Part shown: positions 19,866 to 31,674 of the stretch, one piece after another
How the letters are laid out: each line of letters starts with the position of its first letter
How positions within the stretch are numbered: the first letter of the stretch is position 1
Translations under genes and position numbers: made by a program
Notes under the pieces: model-generated
What the model was told of the DNA's origin: nothing
The model's database searches: none
The model's input: only the letters and a program-made list of their open reading frames with translations
NCBI GenBank assembly: GCA_030653385.1
Contig: JAURZM010000047.1
Coordinates: forward strand, 1 to 64,000
DNA length: 64,000 nt
Reading direction: 5' to 3'
Source of the DNA: Rubrivivax sp.
GTDB lineage: Bacteria > Pseudomonadota > Gammaproteobacteria > Burkholderiales > Burkholderiaceae_C

Positions 19866-21182
19866 CTACAGCCGAAGCACGAACAGTGAGATGGCCGGGA
19901 AGGCCACCAGCACTACCACCCGCACCAGGTCGCTGGCGACGAAGGGCAGCACGCCGATGTAGGTGTCGCGGATCGGAATCCAGCGGGCCATCGACTGGAT
20001 CACGAACAGGTTCATGCCCACCGGCGGTGTGATGAGCCCGACCTCGACGACGATGAGCACCAGGATGCCGAACCAGATCGCGGTCTCTTCGGGCGTGAGG
20101 CCGAAGTCCAGGCCCGAGACCATCGGGAAGAAGATCGGCACCGTGAGCAGGATCATCGACAGCGAGTCCATCACGCAGCCGGCGATGACATAGAAGATCA
20201 GGATCGCCCACAGCACCTGGTAAGGGCTGAAACCCTGCTGGCCGACCCAGCCCGCCAGTTCCTGCGGCAGTTGCGACAAGGCCAGGAAGGTGTTGTAGGC
20301 GGCCGCGCCGATGACGATGAGAAAGACCATCGCCGTGCCGCTGGCCGTGGCCTCGATGGCGTCACGCAAGCGCGGCAGCGACAGGCCGCCCCGTTTGGCC
20401 GCCAGCAGGCCCGTGGCCACCGCACCCACGGCGGCCCCTTCGGTGGGCGTGAAGATGCCGGTGTAGATGCCGCCAATGACGGTGGCAAAGATCAGCAGCA
20501 CCGGCCATACGGCGGCCAGCGCACGCCAGCGTTCGGGCCAGGGCAGCGCTGCGATGCTGCCGGCCGAGCCCGGCACGACACGCACCACGATGGCGATGAC
20601 CGCCATGTAACCCAGCGCCGCCAGGATGCCGGGCACAAAGGCAGCCGCAAACATCTTCGCGATGTTCTGCTCGGCCAGCACGGCGTAGATCACGAGCACG
20701 ATCGAAGGCGGAATCAGGATGCCCAGTGTGCCGCCCGCGGCCAGCAGGCCGCTGGACAGGCCAGGGCTGTAGCCGGCGCGTTTGAGCTCGGGCAAGGCCA
20801 CCTGGCCCATCGTGGCGGCGGTGGCCAGCGAAGAACCGCAGATCGAGCCGAAGCCCGCGCAGGCGCCAATGGCGGCCATGCCGACACCACCCTTGCGGTG
20901 GCCCAGGAAGGCCTCGGCGGCCTTGAACAAGGCCTTGGACATGCCACCCAGCGTGGCCAGCTGGCCCATCAGCAGGAACAGCGGCACGATGGACAGCGAG
21001 TGCGAAGAAAACTGGCCGTAGGCCAGGGTCTTCAGCTGGTTCAGCAGCGGTGCCGCGCTGCCGTAGACCTGCCACGAACCCACCAGGCCCACGGCCAGCA
21101 TCGCCAGGCCGATGGGGACGCGCAGCATGATCAGCAGCAGCAGCACCGGGAAGGACCAGGCGGCCAGGGTCAGCGGATCCAT
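19866..21182 (-). CDS. dctM: TRAP transporter large permease (DctM)
   Basis: MDPLTLAAWSFPVLLLLIMLRVPIGLAML..., many TM segments; overlaps the DctQ-like gene. Confidence 0.93.
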   Translation of the reverse strand: MDPLTLAAWSFPVLLLLIMLRVPIGLAMLAVGLVGSWQVYGSAAPLLNQLKTLAYGQFSSHSLSIVPLFLLMGQLATLGGMSKALFKAAEAFLGHRKGGVGMAAIGACAGFGSICGSSLATAATMGQVALPELKRAGYSPGLSSGLLAAGGTLGILIPPSIVLVIYAVLAEQNIAKMFAAAFVPGILAALGYMAVIAIVVRVVPGSAGSIAALPWPERWRALAAVWPVLLIFATVIGGIYTGIFTPTEGAAVGAVATGLLAAKRGGLSLPRLRDAIEATASGTAMVFLIVIGAAAYNTFLALSQLPQELAGWVGQQGFSPYQVLWAILIFYVIAGCVMDSLSMILLTVPIFFPMVSGLDFGLTPEETAIWFGILVLIVVEVGLITPPVGMNLFVIQSMARWIPIRDTYIGVLPFVASDLVRVVVLVAFPAISLFVLRL

Positions 21183-21700
21183 CAGTGCACAAGCTCGGCG
21201 GATGAATGGCCTTGCGGCGCTTTGGCCAGGCCCAGGGTTTCGAGCAGACGCCAGGCGTACACCACGCAGCCCAGCGTGGCCGGCACCATCGAAGCCGCGT
21301 AGCCCCACCAGACCGGAAACTGCAGGATGAAGGTGACTTCCTTGTTGGCCCGGTAGTCGAGCATGGCCACGCCCATGCGCCAGGTCAGCAGCAGCCACAG
21401 CAGCAGCATCAGCAAGTCGGCCAGCACGGCCAGCCCGCGCTGCAGCGGCGCCGGGTAGGCATTCCACAGCAGGTCGACCGCGGCATGGCCGCGCCTGAGG
21501 TGCGCCCAGGGCAGGAAGCAGAACACCACCAGCGCCGCACCGGCTTCGACCAATTCGAAGTCGCCCGGCACCGGGCCCAGGCCCAGGCCGGACAGCGCAC
21601 GCCCCGCGATGCTGGTGACGCTGAGCAAAGCCAGCAGCACCAGCACCGCACCGCCGAACCAGGCCATCAGCCGGCTAACGGCGTAAACGGGGTGCTTCAC
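21182..21700 (-). CDS. dctQ: TRAP transporter small permease (DctQ)
   Basis: Four-TM protein between the DctM and DctP genes; FCFLPWAHLRRGHAAVDLL. Confidence 0.88.
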   Translation of the reverse strand: MKHPVYAVSRLMAWFGGAVLVLLALLSVTSIAGRALSGLGLGPVPGDFELVEAGAALVVFCFLPWAHLRRGHAAVDLLWNAYPAPLQRGLAVLADLLMLLLWLLLTWRMGVAMLDYRANKEVTFILQFPVWWGYAASMVPATLGCVVYAWRLLETLGLAKAPQGHSSAELVH

Positions 21701-22734
21701 TTGCTGTGTTTGGCGATCGCTGCTTCAGCCGCCGCCGCCAGCTTCGGGCCGTCGAAGCCCTTGGCATTGACTTCCTTGAACCAGGCTTCGCGCACACCGG
21801 CGGCGGCACGCTGCCAGCGGGCGGTTTCCGCCGCATCCAGCGTGATCACGTTGTTTTTCGCCTGCTGGGCCAGGCTGAGGCCGACCTTGTCGCCGTCGTC
21901 CATCGCCCGGCCGAACATCGCCGCGGCAAACTGGCCGCTGTGGTCGTCGATGATTTTCTTCAGGTCGGCCGGCAGCTTGTCGTAAGCGCCCTTGTTCATG
22001 GCCACGGCAAAGGTCTGCGTGTACAGGCCCTTGATGCCGGTGAACCCGGTGTGGTTCTTGACGATCTGCTGCACCTTCAGCGCCGGCACCACCTCCCACG
22101 GGATGGTGGTGGCGCTGATCACGCCCTTGGACAGCGCTTCACCCACCGCCGGCACCGGCATGCCCACCGGCGTGGCGCCCAGCTGTTCGAGCATGATGTT
22201 GATGACCCGCGAGCCGCCGCGCACCTTCATGCCCTTCAGGTCTTCGAGCTTGGTGACCGGGTCCTTGCTGTGGATGAGGCCGGGGCCGTGGATGTGCACG
22301 CCGATCAGCTTCACGTCCTTGAATTCGTCCATCGCGTTGGCTTCGACGTATTCCTGGAAGGCCTTGGAACCGCCCTCGGCACCGCCGGTGGTGAAGGGCA
22401 GCTCGAACACCTCGCTCTTCGGGAAGCGGCCCGGGGTGTAACCGAGCACGGTCCAGATCAGGTCGGCGACACCGTCCTTGGCCTGGTCGAACAGTTCGGG
22501 CGGCCGGCCGCCCAGGGCCATGGCGTCGAAGCGCTGCACCTTGATGCGGCCGTTGCTGGCCTTTTCGACGGCATCGGCCCAGGGCCCGATGGCCTTGGCC
22601 GGAATGGCGGCCTGTGGCGGCAGCATCTGGTGGAAACGCAAAGTCACGGTCTGCGCAAAGGCGGCGGGCACGGCGGCCAGTGCGGCAGCGGCAGCCAGGG
22701 CGGAAAGGAAGCGTTGGCGGGTCAGAGTTTTCAT
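21697..22734 (-). CDS. dctP: TRAP transporter substrate-binding protein (DctP)
   Basis: Signal peptide; VTLRFHQMLPPQAAIPAKAIGPWADAVEKASNGRIKVQRFDAMALGG. Confidence 0.94.
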   Translation of the reverse strand: MKTLTRQRFLSALAAAAALAAVPAAFAQTVTLRFHQMLPPQAAIPAKAIGPWADAVEKASNGRIKVQRFDAMALGGRPPELFDQAKDGVADLIWTVLGYTPGRFPKSEVFELPFTTGGAEGGSKAFQEYVEANAMDEFKDVKLIGVHIHGPGLIHSKDPVTKLEDLKGMKVRGGSRVINIMLEQLGATPVGMPVPAVGEALSKGVISATTIPWEVVPALKVQQIVKNHTGFTGIKGLYTQTFAVAMNKGAYDKLPADLKKIIDDHSGQFAAAMFGRAMDDGDKVGLSLAQQAKNNVITLDAAETARWQRAAAGVREAWFKEVNAKGFDGPKLAAAAEAAIAKHSK

Positions 22735-22770
22735 GCTGTCTCCTGGGTTTCGGTCGGTGACGTGAGGGGT

Positions 22771-25014
<2,244 letters not shown>

Positions 25015-25016
25015 GG

Positions 25017-25931
25017 TCAGGCCTCCTCGGGCCAGTAGAGGCGCATGGGGTTGTCCACCAACAGTTTGTGTTGCAGTTCGGCCGTGACCGCGATGTGCGG
25101 AATGAAGTCCACCAGCAGACCGTCGTCGGGCATGTGGTCCTTCAGGTTGGGGTGGGGCCAGTCGGTGCCCCACAGCACACGGTCGGGGAAGGTCTCGACG
25201 ATGCGGCGCGCGAAGGGCACCACATCGCGGTAAGCGGCTTGTTGACCATCCAGCGCCCTGGGGCCGGTGACGGACAGGCGTTCCGGGCAGCTGACCTTGC
25301 TCCACACATTGCGGTGCTGTTGCATGAACTTCACGAACAGTTCGAACTGCGGACCGTCCACCGGCAGGCCCACGTCGGGGCGGCCCATGTGGTCGACCAC
25401 CACGGTGGTGGGCAGCGCGGTGAAAAAGTCCCACAGTTCGGGCAGGTCGACGGCTTCGAAGTAGATGACGACGTGCCAGCCCAGCGCCTTGATGCGGTGC
25501 GCGATCTCCAGCAGCTCGTCCTTGGGCGTGAAGTCGACCAGGCGCTTGACGAAGTTGAAGCGCACACCGCGCACACCACTTTCGTTGAGCTCTTGCAGTT
25601 CGCGGTCGCTCACGCTGCGTTTGACGGTGGCCACACCCCGCGCCTTGCCACCGCTCGCGCGGCAGGCATCGGCCATGGCGCGGTTGTCGGCGCCGTGGCA
25701 GGTGGCCTGCACGATGACGTTGCGCGCAAAACCCAGGTGGTCGCGCAGCGCAAACAGCTGCTGCTTGCTGGCGTCGCAGGGCGTGTACTTGCGTTCGGGT
25801 GCAAAGGGGAACTCTTCGCCAGGGCCGAAGACGTGGCAGTGGGCGTCCACGCTGCCGGGTGGCAGCTGGAAACGGGGTTTGCCGGGGCCGGCATACCAGT
25901 CCAGCCAGCCCGGGGTTTTGTCGAAAGCCAT
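25017..25931 (-). CDS. ligI: 2-pyrone-4,6-dicarboxylate hydrolase
   Basis: Amidohydrolase-like; PGSVDAHCHVFGPGEEFPFAPERKYTPCDASKQQLFALRDHLG; within the lig cluster. Confidence 0.92.
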   Translation of the reverse strand: MAFDKTPGWLDWYAGPGKPRFQLPPGSVDAHCHVFGPGEEFPFAPERKYTPCDASKQQLFALRDHLGFARNVIVQATCHGADNRAMADACRASGGKARGVATVKRSVSDRELQELNESGVRGVRFNFVKRLVDFTPKDELLEIAHRIKALGWHVVIYFEAVDLPELWDFFTALPTTVVVDHMGRPDVGLPVDGPQFELFVKFMQQHRNVWSKVSCPERLSVTGPRALDGQQAAYRDVVPFARRIVETFPDRVLWGTDWPHPNLKDHMPDDGLLVDFIPHIAVTAELQHKLLVDNPMRLYWPEEA

Positions 25932-25968
25932 GAGGCGGTCAGTTCAGGCGAAGAGTTTCATGGATGCA

Positions 25969-26058
25969 CTCCCTCTCCCTCTGGGAGAGGGTTGGGGTGA
26001 GGGCGTGAGCCTGGCCACCACCCTCACCCCAGCCCTCTCCCGCCAGCGGGAGAGGGAG
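25969..26058. repeat. Large imperfect palindromic intergenic repeat (REP-like hairpin)
   Basis: ctccctctccctctgggagagggttggggtgaggg ... ccctcaccccagccctctcccgccagcgggagagggag: near-complementary arms around a short loop. Confidence 0.8.
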
Positions 26059-26092
26059 CAAGACAAGGCACAGGTGACGCCTCTCACTTGTT

Positions 26093-27274
26093 TCAGCTCG
26101 CGGCTTCAAAAGGGATGCCGGCGTATTGCTCGGCCAGCGAGGCCTGCGCGTGTGCAGACGACTTCAGGTAGTCCAGTTCGGTTTCCTGCGCCCGCTGGTC
26201 GAAGCTGCTGTTGCCGGGAAAGCGGTGCAGCAGGTTCGTCAGGTACCACGACGTGCGCACCGAACTCCACACCCGCCGCAGCGCCATCGCGCTGTAGCCG
26301 TCGATCAATGCATCGCTGCCCTGGTGGTAATGCGCGGCCATCGCACGCGCCAGGTAGAAAACATCGGACACCGCCAGGTTCAGGCCCTTGGCGCCGGTGG
26401 GCGGCACGATGTGCGCCGCGTCGCCGCACAGGAACAGGCGACCGTGGCGCATGGGTTCGGCGACGAAGCTGCGCAGCGGGGCGATGGACTTTTCGATCGA
26501 AGGCCCGGTCTGGATACGCGACGCCATCTCGGGCGGAAAGCGCGCGGTGAGTTCGCTCCAGAAGCGGTCGTCGCTCCAGTCTTCCACCTTGTCTTCCAGC
26601 GGCACCTGCACGTAGTAGCGGCTGAGCGTGCTGCTGCGCATCGACGCCAGCGCAAAACCGCGTGGGTGGTTGGCGTAGGTCACGTCGGGCAGCGGTGCGG
26701 TGCGTGACAGGATGCCCAGCCAGCCAAAGGGGTAGGCCTTCTCGAATTCGCGCAGATGCGTGGCCGGAATGGTCTTGCGGCTGACACCGTGGAAACCGTC
26801 GCAGCCGGCGATGTAGTCGCAGTCCAGCCGCAGGTCTTCGCCGTTGTGGCGAAACAGCAGGTGCGGTTTGTCGCCTTCCACGTCCATCGGCCGCACGTCG
26901 GTGGCTTCGGTCAGCACACGGGCGCCGCGGCGGTCGGCAGCGGCAAACAGGTCTTCCTGGATCTGCGTCTGGCCATAGGCCATGAAACGATTGCCCAGGT
27001 GCTTTTGGCAATCGATGAAAAAGCTCTCGCGGCCGGCCCAGACGATGCGCATGCCGTCGTGGGGATGGCCCTGCGCGTCCATGCGTTCGCCCAGGCCGTT
27101 GTCGCGCAGCACGTCAACCGTGGTCTGTTCCAGCACACCGGCGCGGATGCGCGCCAGCACGTAGTCGCGGCTGCGTGCTTCCAGCACCACGCTGTCCACA
27201 CCCTGGCGGTGCAGCAGTTCCGACAGCAGCAGGCCGGCAGGGCCGCCGCCGATGATGGCGACTTGGGTTTTCAT
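26093..27274 (-). CDS. pobA: 4-hydroxybenzoate 3-monooxygenase
   Basis: MKTQVAIIGGGPAGLLLSELLHRQGVDSVVLEARSRDYVLARIRAGVLEQTTVDVL...LFLCGDAAHIVPPTGAKGLNLAVSDV. Confidence 0.96.
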   Translation of the reverse strand: MKTQVAIIGGGPAGLLLSELLHRQGVDSVVLEARSRDYVLARIRAGVLEQTTVDVLRDNGLGERMDAQGHPHDGMRIVWAGRESFFIDCQKHLGNRFMAYGQTQIQEDLFAAADRRGARVLTEATDVRPMDVEGDKPHLLFRHNGEDLRLDCDYIAGCDGFHGVSRKTIPATHLREFEKAYPFGWLGILSRTAPLPDVTYANHPRGFALASMRSSTLSRYYVQVPLEDKVEDWSDDRFWSELTARFPPEMASRIQTGPSIEKSIAPLRSFVAEPMRHGRLFLCGDAAHIVPPTGAKGLNLAVSDVFYLARAMAAHYHQGSDALIDGYSAMALRRVWSSVRTSWYLTNLLHRFPGNSSFDQRAQETELDYLKSSAHAQASLAEQYAGIPFEAAS

Positions 27275-28179
27275 GTGATGAGGTCCTTGGGCACGCGGCT
27301 GGCCAGGATGCGGTCGGCTTCCTGTCGCCAGTCTTCGCTGCGTGCAAAACCCGGTGCGCCGCGGGTGCCGAACACACCGGCATCACCCTGTTCGGCCACC
27401 CAGGTGTCGCGCTGCGCGGTGCCGGCGGCGGACAGCGGCGTCAAGCCGGCGTCGCGCACGGTGCGTGCCGCTTCCTGCATTTCTTCACCGCGCCGGCGGC
27501 CGTGTTCGATCACGCGCTGGAATGCGTAGGTGGCCTGTTTCTGCCAGTCCACGCCGGGGTAGGTTTCATCAAGCGATGCGATGACGGCGTCTTCCACGCC
27601 GTAGTGGCGCGCGGTCGTCAGGCTCTCGATCAACATCACCTCCAGGCCCTTGATCATCACGCTGCGGCACAGCTTGGTGGCGCTGGCCACTCCCAGGCGC
27701 CCGCTGGCCACCTTCGCGGCAAAACCCAGCGGTGTGATCACGGGCAAGAGTGCCGCCGCGTGTGGCCCGCCCAGCAGCAGCGGCACCTGGATGCGGTAAC
27801 CGCCGATCAGCGTCATCACCGCGCCTTCGACATAGCGCCCTCCGGCGCCGTCGATGTGCACCGCAGCTTCGGCCTTGGCGCCGGGTGATGCGGAATTGAA
27901 GTCCAGGTAGAAGGCTTGGCCGATGGCCGGCGCGCAAGCCTGCGCCACAGCCCCGGTCTGGCTGGCGGTGACGGCGGAAATCACGAGCCCTGCACCACGC
28001 ACGGCCTCGGCATGTGAAGCCGCCAGCTTCACGCCATGGCGCGTCGCGTGTTCACGCAGGGGCGCCGCCAGCTCGCCGAGCAGCTTGATGTCGAAAGCGG
28101 TGACGGCCTGGTCCTGCTCGCGCAGGTCCTCGGCCAGGATCTTGCCGACTTCGCCATAGCCGATGATCGTGATGTGCAT
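27271..28179 (-). CDS. NAD(P)-dependent 6PGDH-like oxidoreductase (DUF1932-type C-terminus)
   Basis: MHITIIGYGEVGKILAEDLREQDQAVTAFDIK; SATKLCRSVMIKGLEVMLIESLTTARHYGVEDAVIASLDETYPGVDW. Confidence 0.82.
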   Translation of the reverse strand: MHITIIGYGEVGKILAEDLREQDQAVTAFDIKLLGELAAPLREHATRHGVKLAASHAEAVRGAGLVISAVTASQTGAVAQACAPAIGQAFYLDFNSASPGAKAEAAVHIDGAGGRYVEGAVMTLIGGYRIQVPLLLGGPHAAALLPVITPLGFAAKVASGRLGVASATKLCRSVMIKGLEVMLIESLTTARHYGVEDAVIASLDETYPGVDWQKQATYAFQRVIEHGRRRGEEMQEAARTVRDAGLTPLSAAGTAQRDTWVAEQGDAGVFGTRGAPGFARSEDWRQEADRILASRVPKDLIT

Positions 28180-28194
28180 CGTGGGCAGACCGTT

Positions 28195-28878
28195 TCAGTC
28201 GATGTACTTCAAGCCGGCCTTGGCCAGCGGTTCGCGCATGTTGTACATGTCCAGCCCCAGCACACCGGCCGCCAGCTTGGCGCGTTTTTCGCCTTCGTTG
28301 GCCTCGCGTTTGGCGGCAGCGTCGGCGGTGGCCACGGCCATCGCGGCCGGCACCACCACCACGCCATCGTCGTCGGCCACGATCACGTCACCCGGGTTCA
28401 CCCACATGCCGGCACAAACCACGGGAATGTTCACCGAACCCAGCGTGGACTTGATGGTGCCCTTGCTGCTGATGGCCTTGCACCAGACCGGGAAACCCAT
28501 CTCGGTCAGGTCCTTGACATCGCGGCAGCCACCGTCGATGACCAGCCCGCGTGCACCGCGTGCCATGAAGGACGTGGCCAGCAGGTCGCCGAAAAAGCCG
28601 TCGGTGTTTTCCGACGTGACAGCGGCCACGACGATGTCGCCTTCGTGAATCTGCTCGGCCACGACGTGCATCATCCAGTTGTCACCCGGCTGCAGCAGCA
28701 CCGTGACGGCCGTGCCCGAGATGCGGGCGCCGCTGTAGATGGGCCGCATATAGGGCTTCATCAGGCCCACGCGGCCCATGGCTTCGTGCACGGTGGAAGC
28801 ACCGAAGCGGCCCAGCGTGTCGGCCGCCACGCGGTCGGCACGGCTGATGTTGCGTTTGACGACACCCAGTTCGAACAT
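28195..28878 (-). CDS. ligK: 4-carboxy-4-hydroxy-2-oxoadipate aldolase/oxaloacetate decarboxylase
   Basis: RraA-like fold: [70 protein letters not shown]. Confidence 0.93.
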   Translation of the reverse strand: MFELGVVKRNISRADRVAADTLGRFGASTVHEAMGRVGLMKPYMRPIYSGARISGTAVTVLLQPGDNWMMHVVAEQIHEGDIVVAAVTSENTDGFFGDLLATSFMARGARGLVIDGGCRDVKDLTEMGFPVWCKAISSKGTIKSTLGSVNIPVVCAGMWVNPGDVIVADDDGVVVVPAAMAVATADAAAKREANEGEKRAKLAAGVLGLDMYNMREPLAKAGLKYID

Positions 28879-28907
28879 CTCAGAGTCCTTAAGAAGTTGG
28901 GTGCGGC

Positions 28908-29936
28908 CTAACGGCCGCGTGCCTTCAGTGCGGCATCCAGCCGCGGGTACACCCGCCGCGCATTGCCTTCGTAGATCTTGTGCCGGTCGTCGCCCACCAC
29001 GATGGTGCTGGCTTCGATGTAGCGTTTGGTGTCGTCGTAGCAGTGGCCGGTCTCGGGGTCGATGCCCCGCACCGCACCGATCATCTCGCTGGCAAACAGG
29101 ATGTTGTCGACCGGGATCACCTTGGTCAGCAGGTCGATGCCCGGCTGGTGGTAGACACAGGTGTCGAAGAAGATGTTGTTCAGCAGGTGGTCCTTCAGCA
29201 GCGGCTTTTTCAGTTCCTGCGCCAGGCCGCGAAAGCGCCCCCAGTGGTAAGGCACCGCGCCGCCGCCGTGCGGAATGATGAAACGCAGGCTGGGAAAGTC
29301 CTTGAACAGGTCGCTGGTCAGGCACTGCATGAAGGCCGTTGTGTCGGCGTTCAGGTAGTGCGCGCCGGTGGTGTGGAAACAGGCATTGCAGCTGGTGCTG
29401 ACGTGAACCATGGCCGGGATGTCGTACTCGACCATCTTTTCGTAGATGGGGTACCAGCTGCGGTCGGGCAGCGGCGGGCTGGTCCAGTGGCCGCCGCTCG
29501 GGTCGGGGTTCAGGTTGATGGCGACGTTGCCGAACTGCTCGACACACTTCACCAGTTCGGGGATGCAGGTGGCGGGGTCGACACCCGGGCTCTGCGGCAG
29601 CATCGCGGCGGGAATGAAGTGGTCGGGGAACAGCTGCGCGACACGGAAACACAGTTCATTGCAGATGGCGGCCCAGGTGCTGCTGACCTGGAAGTCGCCG
29701 ATGTGGTGGGCCATGAAGCTGGCTCTCGGGCTGAAGATGGTCAGGTCGCTGCCGCGTTCCTTCATCAGCCGCAGTTGGTTGGCTTCGATGGTTTCGCGCA
29801 GCTCTTCGTCGCTGATCTTCAGGTCGGCCACACGCGGTTTGGCGCTGGGGTCCTTGATGCCGGCAATCTGTGCGTTGCGCCAGGTCTCCAGCGCCTTGGG
29901 TGCGGTGGTGTAGTGGCCGTGGCAGTCGATGATCAT
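28908..29936 (-). CDS. ligJ: 4-oxalomesaconate hydratase (amidohydrolase family)
   Basis: [34 protein letters not shown]...[40 protein letters not shown]. Confidence 0.92.
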   Translation of the reverse strand: MIIDCHGHYTTAPKALETWRNAQIAGIKDPSAKPRVADLKISDEELRETIEANQLRLMKERGSDLTIFSPRASFMAHHIGDFQVSSTWAAICNELCFRVAQLFPDHFIPAAMLPQSPGVDPATCIPELVKCVEQFGNVAINLNPDPSGGHWTSPPLPDRSWYPIYEKMVEYDIPAMVHVSTSCNACFHTTGAHYLNADTTAFMQCLTSDLFKDFPSLRFIIPHGGGAVPYHWGRFRGLAQELKKPLLKDHLLNNIFFDTCVYHQPGIDLLTKVIPVDNILFASEMIGAVRGIDPETGHCYDDTKRYIEASTIVVGDDRHKIYEGNARRVYPRLDAALKARGR

Positions 29937-29962
29937 GGTCTTGATGTCCGGTGAATGAGGGC

Positions 29963-30646
29963 TCAGGCGGGCTGCATGCCGTGGCGCCGTTTCGCGTCGG
30001 CTGTCTCCGACGATGCCATGAAGGCCAGCAACGCTCGCACGGCCTGCGCTTGGCTCGTGGTGGTGCAGACCGCCCCTGAAAACGTGGTGATGCAGGCGAT
30101 CTCGGCCGGCAGCGTGCCCAGTACCGTGATGCCGTCCAGGTTCATCAGCTCGCTCAGTTGCTGGAAACCCAGCTCCACATCACCCCGCGCCACCAGCGTG
30201 CCCACCGGCACACCAGGCGGCGCCTGCACCAGGCGCGGTGCGATGGCTTGGGCGATGCCCCAGCGTTCGAACAGCTTGGTCAGGTAAACCCCACTCGGCC
30301 CGGTGGAAAAGCTGATGCTGCGGGCCGCGAGCACGGCTTGTCTGACGGCTGATTCGCTGGCCACGTCGGGCTGGGGCGCACCGGCACGCACCGCCAGGGC
30401 CACGGGCGACTGCACCAGGTCGACCCGGCTGCCGGCCATCGCGTGACCCGAAGCGATCAGTTTGTCGATGGCATCGGCCGCCAGCAACACCATGTCGAAG
30501 GCCTCACCGGCCTGCACCCGCTTGGCCGCATCGACACCGCCCACCGATTCGATGGCCACGGCCTGGCCCGTTTGCCGCGTGTAGGTCGCAGCCAGTTCCG
30601 CCAGCACCAGGCGGGTGGCCATCGACGAGATGCCGGTGATTGTCAT
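29963..30646 (-). CDS. ModA-like substrate-binding-domain protein lacking a signal peptide
   Basis: MTITGISSMATRLVLAELAATYTRQTGQAVAIESVGGVDAAKRVQAGEAFDMVLLAADAIDKL; no hydrophobic leader in this or the extended ORF. Confidence 0.8.
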   Translation of the reverse strand: MTITGISSMATRLVLAELAATYTRQTGQAVAIESVGGVDAAKRVQAGEAFDMVLLAADAIDKLIASGHAMAGSRVDLVQSPVALAVRAGAPQPDVASESAVRQAVLAARSISFSTGPSGVYLTKLFERWGIAQAIAPRLVQAPPGVPVGTLVARGDVELGFQQLSELMNLDGITVLGTLPAEIACITTFSGAVCTTTSQAQAVRALLAFMASSETADAKRRHGMQPA

Positions 30647-30732
30647 GGGCCCGGATTCTTGTCGCTGCCAGCCCATCCATCAACGCGATTCCTGGACTAG
30701 CTGTTAGGCCGAAACGGCATAACATGGCTGGC

Positions 30733-31650
30733 ATGGACTTCAAGCAGATCGCCTACTTCGTGCAGGTGGCCGAACTTGGCAGCTTCACCCGCGCCGCCAG
30801 CGTGCTGCGGGTGGCGCAACCGGCGCTCAGCCGCCAGGTGCGTGCGCTCGAGGTGGAATTGCGCCAGGGCCTGTTCGAACGCAACGGCCGCGGTGTCACG
30901 CTCACACCCGCCGGTGTGCGCTTGCTGGCGCACGGCCGCGGCATCCTGCAGCAGGTGGAAAGGGCCAGGCTGGACCTGGAGGACCAGCGTGGCGCGGCGT
31001 CGGGCCTGCTGTCGATCGGCCTGCCACCCAGCCTGAGCCGCACGTTGACGGCGCCGCTGGTCGAAGCCTTTCGCGAGCGTTTCCCGCGTGCCACGCTGAG
31101 TGTCATCGAAGGCCTGTCCACCTACACACTGGACTGGCTGACCCAGGGCCGCATCGACTGCGCCGTGGTCTACAACGCCACGCCGGCCGCTGCCATCGAC
31201 CTGCTGCCGGTGCTGCAGGAGCCGCTGTTCCTGGTCTCGGCGCGTCAGCCGGGTGGCAAGACCCTGCGCGGCCCGGTGGCCACGCTGGCGCAGCTGGCCG
31301 CACGTGAACTGGTCATTCCCAGCCGGCCGCATGCCATTCGCATGCGGCTGGAAACGGTGCTGGCCGAAGCCAGCCTTAAGCCGCGCGTGGGCCTGGAGAT
31401 CGAAAGTGTGCCGGCCATCCTGGACCTGGTGCGCCGCCATGGCCTGCACGCGGTGCTGAGTCTGAATGCCGTGCAGGCCCGGGGCCAGGACGAGGCTTTC
31501 ACGGTGCGCCCGGTCAGCCTGGGCGGGCGCCGCCGGCTGAGCGCCAGCCTGTGGCTGGCCACGTCGGCGCAGCGGCCGCGTGGGCCGCTGCTGGACCAGG
31601 CCAGCGAGATGCTGGCCGACTTGCTGCGGCAGCGCCTGGGCACCGCTTGA
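30733..31650 (+). CDS. LysR-family transcriptional regulator
   Basis: MDFKQIAYFVQVAELGSFTRAASVLRVAQPALSRQVRALEVELRQGLFERNGRGVTLTPAG. Confidence 0.96.
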   Translation: MDFKQIAYFVQVAELGSFTRAASVLRVAQPALSRQVRALEVELRQGLFERNGRGVTLTPAGVRLLAHGRGILQQVERARLDLEDQRGAASGLLSIGLPPSLSRTLTAPLVEAFRERFPRATLSVIEGLSTYTLDWLTQGRIDCAVVYNATPAAAIDLLPVLQEPLFLVSARQPGGKTLRGPVATLAQLAARELVIPSRPHAIRMRLETVLAEASLKPRVGLEIESVPAILDLVRRHGLHAVLSLNAVQARGQDEAFTVRPVSLGGRRRLSASLWLATSAQRPRGPLLDQASEMLADLLRQRLGTA

Positions 31651-31674
31651 GCGGCCGGCGTCCCTTCTGGCCGA

